Origin: Monodelphis domestica
Lineage: Eukaryota > Chordata > Mammalia > Didelphimorphia > Didelphidae
Direction: 5' to 3'
Length of the DNA: 64,000 nt
Assembly (NCBI RefSeq): GCF_027887165.1
Contig: NC_077227.1
Location: 548,051,065 to 548,115,064, forward strand
The notes beneath the pieces were generated by a model that saw only the letters and a list, made by a program, of their open reading frames with translations, searched no databases and was not told the origin of the DNA. Of this stretch, positions 48,416 to 58,210 are shown one piece after another. Position 1 is the stretch's first letter; the number at the start of each line of letters is the position of its first letter. Both the position numbers and the translations under genes were made by a program.

Positions 48416-48944
48416 AAAGGTAAATATTAAGGAAAGGGGGAAAATGTTATCTTCTTCTTTTACTCAAACTCTCTTCTATAAGGACTACATTTCTATCAAT
48501 CTATGTATACTAACATGTGGGGAAAATGTAATGTATAAATAGGGGGTAAAGAAAGACCAAATAGAATAATCTTTCTCACACAAAGATTCACATGGGAAGG
48601 GGAGGGGAAGAAAACTCCTATAAGAAAGAGAGGAAGAGAAGGTTTTTTACTTAAACCTTAATCTCAGGGAAATCAACTCTGAGAGGGAAAAACATCCAGA
48701 TCCATTGGGATCTTGAATTCTATCTTACACAACAAGGGTAGGGAGAAGGGAAAATCAAGGGGGGGAGGGGGAGAGGAAAACAAAAAGGGAGGGAAAGAGA
48801 GGGGGGAGGGAGAGGGAACAAAAAGGGAGGGACTAAAAAGGGAAACATCAAGGGAGGGGACAAGGGGGACTGATTCAAAGTAAATCACTGGACTAAAAGG
48901 TAGAGCCGAAGAAGAAAAGGTTAGAATTAGGGAAGGCTATCAAA
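48416..48944 (+). other. L1-B ORF1-ORF2 spacer with G-rich purine tract
   Basis: 529 bp. Bases 48735-48860 hold runs such as 'ggggggagggggagagg' and 'gagggggga', a strong G-quadruplex candidate on the L1 sense strand. The same tract is in L1-A, so it is a family trait. Confidence 0.7.
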
Positions 48945-51900
48945 ATGCCAGGGAGTCCACAAATGACAATCATAACTTTGAACGTGAATGGGATGAACTC
49001 ACCCATAAAACGTAGACGAATAGCAGAATGGATTAGAATCCAAAAGCCTACCATATGTTGTCTTCAAGAAACACACATGAGGCGGGTTGACACCCAAAAG
49101 GTCAGAATTAAAGGATGGAGTAAGACCTTCTGGGCCTCAACTGACAGAAAGAAGGCAGGAGTGGTAATCATGATATCTGATAAAGCCAAAGCAAAAATAG
49201 ACCTGATCAAAAGGGATAGGGAAGGTAATTATATTTTGTTAAAAGGGACTTTAGATAATGAGGAAATATCACTAATCAACATGTATGCACCAAATAATAT
49301 AGCACCCAAATTTCTAATGGAGAAACTAGGAGAATTGAAGGAAGAAATAGATAGTAAAACCATATTAGTGGGAGACTTAAACCAACCATTATCAAATTTA
49401 GATAAATCAAATAAAAAAATAAATAAGAAAGAGGTAAAAGAAGTGAATGAAATCTTAGAAAAACTATAATTAATAGACATAGGGAGAAAAATAAATAGGA
49501 ATAAAAAGGAATACACCTTCTTCTCAGCACCACATGGCACATTCACAAAAATTGACCATACATTAGGTCACAGAAATATAGCACACAAATGCAGAAAAGC
49601 AGAAATAATGAATGCAGCCTTCTCAGATCACAAGGCAATAAAAATAATGATTAGTAATGGTACATGGAAAACCAAATCTAAAACCAATTGGAAATTAAAC
49701 AATATGATACTCCAAAACCGTTTAGTTAAAGAAGAAATCATAGAAACAATTAATAATTTCATCGAGGAAAATGACAATGGCGAAACATCCTTTCAAACCT
49801 TTTGGGATGCAGCCAAAGCAGTAATCAGAGGTAAATTCATATCCCTGAATGCTTATATTAACAAACAAGGGAGAGCAGAGATCAATCAATTGGAAATGCA
49901 AATGAAAAAACTGGAAAGCGATCAAATTAAAAACCCCCAGCAGAAAACCAAATTAGAAATCCTAAAAATTAAGGGAGAAATTAATAAAATCGAAAGTGAT
50001 AGAACTATTGATTTAATAAATGAGACAAGAAGCTGGTACTTTGAAAAAACAAACAAAATAGACAAGGTACTGGTCAATCTAATTAAAAAAAGGAAGGAAG
50101 AAAAGCAAATTAATAGCATCAAAGATGAAAAGGGGGACAGCACCTCCGATGAAGAGGAAATTAAGGCAATCATTAGAAATTACTTTGCCCAATTATATGG
50201 CAATAAATACACCAATTTAGAAGATATGGATGAATATATACAAAAATACAAACTGCCTAGACTAACAGAAGAGGAAATAGAATTCTTAAATAATCCCATA
50301 TCAGAAAATGAAATCCAACAAGCCATCAAAGAACTTCCTAAGAAAAAATCCCCAGGGCCTGATGGATTCACCAGTGAATTCTATCAAACATTCAGAGAAC
50401 AGTTAATCCCAATACTATACAAACTATTTGACATAATAAGCAAAGAGGGAGTTCTACCAAACTCCTTTTACGACACAAACATGGTACTGATTCCAAAACC
50501 AGGCAGGTCAAAAACAGAGAAAGAAAACTATAGACCAATCTCCCTAATGAATATAGATGCAAAAATCTTAAATAGGATACTAGCAAAAAGACTCCAGCAA
50601 GTGATCAGAAGGATCATTCACCATGATCAAGTAGGATTTATACCAGGGATGCAGGGCTGGTTCAACATTAGGAAAACCATCCACATAATTGACCACATCA
50701 ACAAGCAAACCAACAAGAACCACATGATTATCTCAATAGACGCAGAAAAAGCATTTGATAAAACACAACACCCATTCCTATTAAAAACACTAGAAAGCCT
50801 AGGAATAGAAGGGTCATTCCTAAAAATAATAAACAGTATATATCTAAAACCATCAGCTAATATCATCTGCAATGGGGATAAACTAGACGCATTCCCAAAA
50901 AGATCAGGAGTGAAACAAGGATGCCCATTATCACCTCTACTATTTGACATTGTACTAGAAACACTAGCAGTAGCAATTAGAGAAGAAAAAGAAATTGAAG
51001 GCATCAAAATAGGCAAGGAGGAGACCAAGTTATCACTCTTTGCAGATGACATGATGGTCTACTTAAAGAATCCTAGAGATTCAACCAAAAAGCTAATTGA
51101 AATAATCAACAACTTTAGCAAAGTTGCAGGATACAAAATAAACCCACATAAATCATCAGCTTTTCTATATATCTCCAACACAGCTCAGCAGCAAGAACTA
51201 GAAAGAGAAATCCCATTCAAAATCACCTTAGACAAAATAAAATACCTAGGAATCTACCTCCCGAGACAAATACAGGAACTATATGAACACAACTACAAAA
51301 CACTCTCCACACAACTAAAACTAGACTTGAGCAATTGGAAAAACATTAACTGCTCATGGATTGGACGAGCCAATATAATAAAAATGACCATCCTATCCAA
51401 ACTTATTTATCTATTTAGTGCCATACCCACTGAACTACCAAAATACTTCTTCACTGATTTAGAAAAAACCATAACAAAGTTCATTTGGAAGAACAAAAGA
51501 TCAAGGATATCCCGGGAAATAATGAAAAAAAAACACATATGATGGGGGCCTTGCAGTCCCTGGCCTTAAACTATATTACAAAGCAGCAGTCATCAAAACA
51601 ATTTGGTACTGGCTAAGAAACAGAAAGGAAGATCAGTGGAATAGACTGGGGGAAAGCGACCTCAACAAGACAGTATACGATAAACCCAGAGATTCCAGCT
51701 TTTGGGACAAAAATCCACTATTCGATAAAAACTGCTGGGAAAATTGGAAGACAGTGTGGGAGAGACTAGGAATAGATCAACACCTCACACCCTACACCAA
51801 GATAAATTCAAAGTGGGTGAGTGACTTAAACATAAAGAAGGAAACCATAAGTAAATTGGGTAAACACAGAATAGTATCCATGTCAGACCTTTGGGAGGTG

Positions 51901-52763
51901 AAAGACTTTAAAACCAAGCAAGACATAGAAAGAATCACAAAATGTAAAATAAATAATTTTGACTACATCAAACTAAAAAGCTTTTGTACAAATAAAACCA
52001 ATGTAACTAAAATCAGAAGGGAAACAACAAATTGGGAAAAAATCTTTATAGAAACCTCTGACAAAGGTTTAATTACTCATATTTATAAAGAGCTAAATCA
52101 ATTGTACAAAAAATCAAGCCATTCTCCAATTGATAAATGGGCAAGGGACATGGATAGGCAGTTCTCAGATAAAGAAATCAAAACTATTAACAAGCACATG
52201 AAGAAGTGTTCTAAATCTCTTATAATCAGAGAGATGCTAATAAAAACAACTCTGAGGTATCACCTCACACCAAGCCGACTGGCCAACATGATAGCAAAGG
52301 AAAGTAATGAATGCTGGAGGGGATGTGGCGAAGTGGCGAAGTAGGGACATTATTAATTCATTGCTGGTGGAGTTGTGAACTGATCCAACCATTCTGGAGG
52401 GCAATTTGGAACTATGCCCAAAGGGCGACAAAAGAATATCTAACCTTTGATCCAGCCATGGCACTGCTAGGTTTGTACCCCAAGGAGATAATGGACAAAA
52501 AGACTTGTACAAAAATATTCATAGCTGCGCTCTTTGTGGTGGCCCAAAACTGGAAAACGAGGGGATGCCCATCAATTGGGGAATGGCTGAACAAATTGTG
52601 GTATATGTTGGTGATGGAATACTATTGTGCTAAAAGGAATAATAAAGTGGAGGAATTCCATGGAGACTGGAATGACCTCCAGGAAGTGATGCAGAGCGAG
52701 AGGAGCAGAACCAGGAGAACATTGTACACAGAGACTAATACACTGTGGTATAATCGAACGTAA
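48945..52763 (+). pseudogene. ORF2: L1-B ORF2p, one stop and two compensating indels
   Basis: Starts at ATG 48945. Codon 175 is TAA (49467-49469), exactly as in L1-A, so the first open piece is 174 residues of endonuclease. The frame reopens and runs through [37 protein letters not shown] and FADD (51039-51050, residue 699). At about 51525-51533 it has nine A bases where L1-A has eight, giving a +1 shift and an early stop near 51542. A second piece in the shifted frame runs to 52344. There an 8 bp tandem duplication ('ggcgaagtggcgaagt', about 52325-52340) restores the original frame, which stays open to 52763 through HCWWSCELIQPFW. Net indels: +9. Confidence 0.93.
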
Positions 52764-53125
52764 TGGACTTCTCCATTAGTGGCGGTGTAATGTCCCTGAA
52801 CAATTTGCAGGGATCTAGGAGAAAAAAACACCATTCATAAGCAGAGGATAAACGGTGGGAGTAGAAACACCGAGGAAAAGCAACTGCCTGACTACAGCGG
52901 TTGAGGGGAAATGACAGAGGAGAGACTCTAAATGAACACTCTAATGCAAATATTATCAACATAGCAATGTGTTCAAATCAAGAAAACATGTAATGCCCAG
53001 TGGATTTACGCGTCGGCTATGGGGGGTGGTGGGTGGGGGGAGGAAAAGAAAATGATCTATGTCTTTAATGAATAATGCTTGGAAATGATCAAATAAAATA
53101 TAATTTAAAAAAAATGTCATTAAAG

Positions 53126-53217
53126 AAAATGGAGAACCAAAAAATGTTGGTTAGTTGGTTATGCAAAAAAGGTGCCAAAGAACTGAAGGATAACATATTT
53201 GCTTTGTGGATATCTTC
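53126..53217. other. Short intron segment between L1-B and an LTR
   Basis: No recognisable element. Confidence 0.4.
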
Positions 53218-53507
53218 TGTGAGTTTCAAAATTCTGGGGGGGAAAGAACTGCATCTCCCAGAATGTCTCAGGGGTCCCTCCTACTTCCTGGTGTGGGATT
53301 GGTCTTCAATGGACCAATCCCATGCTAGGGGATGGACCACACCCCCTACTTCCAGGCACAGGACTGGTCTAATATAAGGGCCAATCCCATGCCTTGAGGG
53401 GCTCTCCCAGCAGGGGAAAGAAACTCCAGTTGCCTTTTCTTTAATAAAGCTTTAAAAAGGATCAAAGAATAGGGTTTTTCTTTTAGCACTTTCCACACTG
53501 CACAATG
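53218..53507 (+). mobile_element. Probable solo LTR
   Basis: About 290 bp beginning TGTGAGTTTC and ending CTGCACA. It contains 'aactgcatctcccagaatg', as in the 6397-10243 LTRs, as well as a TATA-like 'ctaatataagggcc' and 'tttaataaagc' 80 bases later. Two related blocks ('gggattggtc', 'ggactggtc', each next to a ccaatccca) look like duplicated CCAAT-type promoter boxes. No clean target duplication was found, so the ends are approximate. Confidence 0.6.
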
Positions 53508-54100
53508 TCAAGAGAGGTAGAAGAAGGTCTCCAGCACAACAGATGGATATGGACAAGGGTCACAATGGAGAGGAAAGAATTGACAGTTTGGGAAATTAAC
53601 CATTGCAGGGAGTACACATATGAGATGACACAGCAACTAAGGATCAAAGTAGAAGTAAGCTAGAAACTGGTTTTTGAGGACAGGAAACATCTGTGAAGGA
53701 CTAGCTTTATGAATGTTGGTTTAGTGTTGAGAATTCCAAGATGCAACCTTTCTTTTATCTATTCTCCCACTGTGATTTGGTAAAAGCCAGTTCTGATAGC
53801 AAATTATAATTGGGAATATAACAAGTAATGTCACATCTGTAACTACTGAGAGGGAGTTGGATCACACCATGTTATCTTTGTAGTCTGACTCATTCTCTAA
53901 ACTAAAGAGATGGTTAGATATTATTTTCCTTCTTAAGGATTCTAGTAACAAGCCTCCCTACCTGAAGCACTAAGGAGTCAGAAAGAAACTAAAGGCAAGG
54001 TTCACAAATAATTTTAAGCATTGTAAATAGTTAACTACTAACCATATCTCTGTTAGAACTTTCCACAAATGTGCCCTTCATTCTTTTGCCAGAATACCAT
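53508..54100. other. Intron sequence, unassigned
   Basis: No coding or clear repeat signature. Confidence 0.4.
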
Positions 54101-54810
54101 TTCTTTCAAAGTAAGATCAGTCCAAGTCACTTCTCTGTGTCAAAATCTTAGTAGCTCCCTGCTGCTAATGCAGTAAAGATCAACTTCCTTTGTCTATCAT
54201 TCAAGGGTCTCTACACTCTGGAATCACTGTCCCTTTTCAGTCTTAGCTCATATTACATACATGAAGAAAGTCAAATGTGCCTACCCCATTTCTGGCTCTT
54301 GTCATGAGCTCTTCTGGTTATGTTCATTCATTTTACAATCATTCTCTGCCTTTGCTTAACTGCCCTTTCCGTCCCTGCAGAATTGTCATAGGCCCTTTAA
54401 AAGTAATTAAATTGTGACTTCAGTGAAGCTTTCCCTGACTTACCAGTCCCACAACCTTCTCCCTCTCACTTCACATAGTATTTTATTTCTGCACTTCTAT
54501 AGTATGTAACATGAACGAAGAGAGGGAGAGTAGAGAAGCTGCTTGTTGAGAAAATAGCTCTTGATGGTGGTCATGAGAGTACTGGACACTGGAACGGTCA
54601 CTGGAATCTATAACTAAGCTCTTTGAGTGATACGGACTGTTCATAAACTTGTGCCTCTTGTAGTAATCTGTTTGTCATATCCTTTAATAGATGCTAAGCT
54701 CCCAGAAAGTAGGGACCATATTTTTATCAAAACTTTGGATCTTAGGGCCTGGCAGAGAGCTAGGCATAGATTCACTTAAATAATTTTTATGAATGAACAA
54801 TATTATATAA
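54100..54810 (+). repeat. L2 3' region, sense
   Basis: Near-full L2 3' order: 'aagatcaacttcctttgtc', 'tgaagctttccctgacttac', 'ctaagctcccagaaagtag', 'gggcctggcagagagctagg' and 'tgaatgaacaa'. It is interrupted around 54510-54670. Confidence 0.7.
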
Positions 54811-54879
54811 GTTATGATTCAGAAATCAGGATAGGTACAGAACTTTCTCTTCATTTGTAGGGAAATCCTTATGAGTGAG

Positions 54880-55030
54880 GAAATTAATTTCAATTTAATT
54901 CAACAAATATTGATTTAATGCCTACTTATGTGCATTAGGGACCAATGCTATAAAGTCAAAAGCAAGGAAATGGTCCCTGCATTGATGGAGTTTAAACTCT
55001 CCTGGGAAAGAAACATTCTTCTGGGAATTA
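54880..55030 (-). repeat. L2 3' end, antisense
   Basis: 'caacaaatattgatttaatg' and 'ggtccctgcattgatggag' mark an antisense L2 tail. Bases 55031-55550 are unassigned. Confidence 0.6.
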
Positions 55031-55554
55031 GTTTATAAGAAGAAATGGGATTGGCAAATCACCACTATGCTGAGAAACCTTTTTCTAAAAGGACCCAGAA
55101 AATTTTTCAGAATCTAGCTTCAAATGATCTCCCTGTTGTCCCCTCTCTCCTCTGTGCTCTTCTTGATCAGGGTAAGTCTAGGGAAAAGTGGCAAATGAGT
55201 CTATTCAGAACCATGAGGTGGGTCTCTTCCAAATTTGCTTTATGAGAAGTCCCTCTAATTCTTAACATCTTCCATTAGAAAAGGGTGTCTTTCTAAGTGA
55301 CCCTTTATGAGAAGAACTGCAAGGGGAAGAAGGGGAAGCCTGAGATGGGTGCAGTAATGGATAGGGTCCTGGAGAGGAGCTCCTAACTCCTAGTTATTTA
55401 GTGCTTTATAAGAATGGATGAATGAGAAAGTGGAAATTGCAGTTCTGTATGTCCTGAGGCTTTTAATATAGAGATAATCCAAAGAAAACATTTGGCTCAA
55501 TTTCCTACATTTTTAGGCGGTATGGCTTTTTCATTTTTCTTTCTATTTTGGACG

Positions 55555-55735
55555 TGTTTAATGCAGATCAGCAACTCAGCTGCATCTTTTGGTCTTGGAG
55601 AGTGGCTCAGGGGCACTGAGAGGTTCGGAGGTTTGCTTGTGGGCACATAGCTCCAGTGTAGGGATAGGACTTGAACCCATGCTTTCTCGGATCCAAAAGC
55701 TAGCTGCCTGTCTATACAATGGGCAATGCTGCCAC
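55555..55735 (-). repeat. Degenerate SINE
   Basis: 'ggacttgaacccatgctttc' and 'gcacatagctccagtgtagg' suggest an antisense tRNA-related SINE. Confidence 0.4.
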
Positions 55736-56084
55736 TTATATATATATTTTTTTTCTTGACCTGCATTATTGATAAATTTGCTAAAATCACCACTTACTTT
55801 GCATACATTGATATACCTATAGTTTCAAGCACTGCCTTTTAGATAAAAATACTTTCTTGCCTCTTTCCGTACACTTATGAAAAAAAGAAAAATTAAATAA
55901 TAAGCTATCAAACCAGATAATTCATAGTATTAAGTTTTAACCTTTCAGTGGACTATCTAAAGTACTTTAGTTTCACTCATTTAATGTAAGTATTTGTAAT
56001 CACACACACAGATATACAGCACATGTACAAATATCATATATGTCACATTCATGATGTGTACACACATACACCTACAGACAGCTA

Positions 56085-56186
<102 letters not shown>

Positions 56187-56289
56187 CTAAGAGAAGAAGG
56201 ACACAAAGCCACAGTTTAAAATTCAGAAATAACTTTTACTTTTACTCATATTCATTATAATCAGCCAATCAACAAAAGCATGAATCCAG

Positions 56290-56640
56290 TGTCTTACTAT
56301 GTAGAAGCAACTGGTGGTACAATGAAAAGAGTGTCTGGCTTGGAGTCAGGAAGATGTGAGTTTAAATCCAATGTCACTAAGTCACTTAACATTTGTTTGC
56401 TTCAGTTTCCTCAATTGAAAAATGGGGATAATAATGGCACCTATCTCCCAGGATTATTTTTTTAATTAAAAAAAATTTTTTTAACAGTATTTTATTTGGT
56501 CATTTCAAAACATTATTTATTGGAGACAAAGATCCCAGGATTATTTTGAGGATCAAATGAGATAATATTTGTAAAAACTCTTGGTAAAATGCCCAATACA
56601 TAGTAGACACTAGATTAAAAAATATTCTTTTAATTCCTCC
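56290..56640 (+). repeat. MIR interrupted by a 72 bp L1 insertion
   Basis: 'agagtgtctggcttggagtc', 'cttcagtttcctcaattg' and 'aaaatggggataataatggc' continue after the insertion as 'gaggatcaaatgagataat' and 'gcccaatacatagtagacac'. Confidence 0.75.
56461..56532 (-). mobile_element. Very short 5'-truncated L1 insertion
   Basis: 72 bp flanked by a perfect 15 bp duplication (tcccaggattatttt at 56446-56460 and 56533-56547). Its content ('attttatttggtcatttc', 'aaacattatttattgg') is the antisense last part of an L1 3' end, compare 24381-24415. Confidence 0.85.
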
Positions 56641-56740
56641 TATTATATGCTAGGCATAATTTAAGGGAGAATGGATTTGTACATGTGTACATACATGCAT
56701 GCATGCATACATATAGATGTTGACTCTGAAAAGCAGCATG

Positions 56741-57627
56741 TGTGAATTTTTGTTTTACTCCACCCTGCTTAGTCTTTAGAATTCTAGCAACCACAATGAT
56801 GACTTAATTAAATAGAATATGAGCATGATTTAGTGTGGATCTAAAAAATATATATGTTGTAAATATTTTATAATGTGGGGAAATCATTTGAAACATTAAC
56901 TACTCTTTAATAATTGCATTTCCTGAATAAATGTATGTTTATGACTTTTCTAACTTAAAAAAAAAAAGAATTCTAGCAACCAGGAATGCCTACACCCCCA
57001 CTTAAGGACTAACTGTGAGGAGGACTGACATGTGCTAGTAAGTGACAAATCAGAAACAACTGACAGAACCCCTGGGCTGTCCTAAGCCAAGCTTAAGCTA
57101 CCATTGGTACATGTGAGATGCAGGAAGTGATGTAAAGAACTGCCTAGATATTTTGCATCACTTCCTCTCTCTGGCTCTCTCTTGGAGACGTTGGGCTCTC
57201 GTGGTTTGGCATTGGGAGCTCGTGGCAGAGTTCTTGGTGTGCTTGTAGGTTTTGGTTCTGTAGCTTGTTTTAGGTGAGGCATCTTCCCTGAGTCACCTTG
57301 GTGAGTGGCTGCTGATTCCTCCTTTCCTTTACCTCCTAAAGCACTATCCTCCTAGGAGACCCCTCATCTTGGAGGGGCCCTCATGGCTGGAAGCCAAGCT
57401 AGATTTAATCTTCTGAGGAGGCCTTGTGGTTGAGGCCTTTGAACTTCCCTTGGCTTAGGCTAGGCCGGAGAAATCTTATACCCTTTCCTGTCTCTCTCCT
57501 TCCTAATTTCTTCCTATTATTATAACTAAACTACCATAAAAATCCCAAACTGACTTGACTATTTTATTGGGATTGGCCACCATTAAAATAATATATTCGG
57601 TCAACAACCCTAATTTTACCGGTAACA
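56741..57627 (+). mobile_element. LTR (solo) with CATG duplication, carrying a nested retrocopy
   Basis: Starts TGTGAATTTT, ends GGTAACA, and is flanked by CATG at 56737-56740 and 57628-57631. It is the same family as 44387-45100. The nested insertion at 56794-56966 is absent from the sister copy. Short frames in it are unlikely to be coding. Confidence 0.85.
56794..56966 (+). pseudogene. Processed retrocopy of an unidentified mRNA 3' end
   Basis: 173 bp ends in an A11 run and is flanked by a perfect 16 bp duplication (agaattctagcaacca at 56778-56793 and 56967-56982). An AATAAA at 56926-56931 lies 25 bases before the poly(A), the spacing expected of a real cleaved transcript. The cut site TTT/AGAA fits the L1 endonuclease. 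It contains no coding frame, and the parent transcript is unknown to me. Confidence 0.85.
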
Positions 57628-57631
57628 CATG

Positions 57632-57960
57632 GAATAGTAAATAAAGAGCCAACCTTAGTCAGGAAGCTCTGGATTCAAGTCCTGCCTCTGACATATATTG
57701 ACTGTGTGACCTTATATAAATAACTTAACCTCTTAATGCCCCAGGCAATCTTAAAAAAAAAAAAAAGAAGAATCCTTACCTTTTGTCTTAGAATCAATCC
57801 TAAATACTGGTTCCAAGGCAGAAGAATGGTAAGGGCTAGGCAACCAGGGTCAATTGACTTGCCCAGGATCACATGGCTAGGAAGTATCTGAGGTCATATT
57901 TGAACCCAAGATTTCTCATCTCTTGGCCCGGCTCTCTATCTATTAAGCCAAGTATCTTTT
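57632..57960 (-). mobile_element. Marsupial SINE inserted next to or in a MIR
   Basis: Bases 57632-57750 are MIR-type on the plus strand ('ctggattcaagtcctgcctc', 'tgactgtgtgacctt'). A complete antisense SINE follows at 57752-57950 ('tactggttccaaggcagaag', 'ttgacttgcccaggatcac', 'atttgaacccaagatttctc'). Confidence 0.75.
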
Positions 57961-58084
57961 CCCCTATATTTAAGACTATAAATTGCAGGGAAGGAGCTGA
58001 CCACCATAGTTTCCTCATGAGGATCTTTCCTCATACCAGTGAAATCAAAGATCAAGTCTCAGTTACTCTGTAGTCTTTCTTAGA

Positions 58085-58210
58085 AGTGGAAGAAAATTTA
58101 CAGAAGAACTAAGGCTCAGAAAATAAAAAGAAATGATCTACTTAAGACTGTACAGGGAGTAAGTAGTAAAGCTTGGATTCAAATCCATATCCGAATCCAG
58201 TGCTTTGTTC
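58085..58210 (+). repeat. MIR-type fragment
   Basis: 'ctaaggctcagaaaataaa' and 'aagcttggattcaaatcc'. Confidence 0.45.

Larger units (their letters stand above)
46728..53109 (+). mobile_element. L1-B: young full-length L1 retrotransposon
   Basis: A 6382 bp element flanked by a perfect 16 bp duplication (aaaaatgtcattaaag at 46712-46727 and 53110-53125). It starts GGACTTCCGGTCAAGATGGCGG. It has a 5' UTR, intact ORF1, a 529 bp spacer, broken ORF2 and a 3' UTR with a G-rich box near 53020 ('ggggggtggtgggtgggggg'). It ends with AATAAA (53092-53097) and an A-rich tail. It is antisense to TRAPPC12. The ORF2 segments differ from L1-A by about nine residues in 644, so the two derive from closely related, recently active sources. 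Confidence 0.95.

Noticed and set aside
53218..53507. A clean 4 bp target duplication for this LTR
   Set aside because: Flanks cttc and atgt do not match at the proposed ends or at nearby TG/CA alternatives, so boundaries were left approximate.
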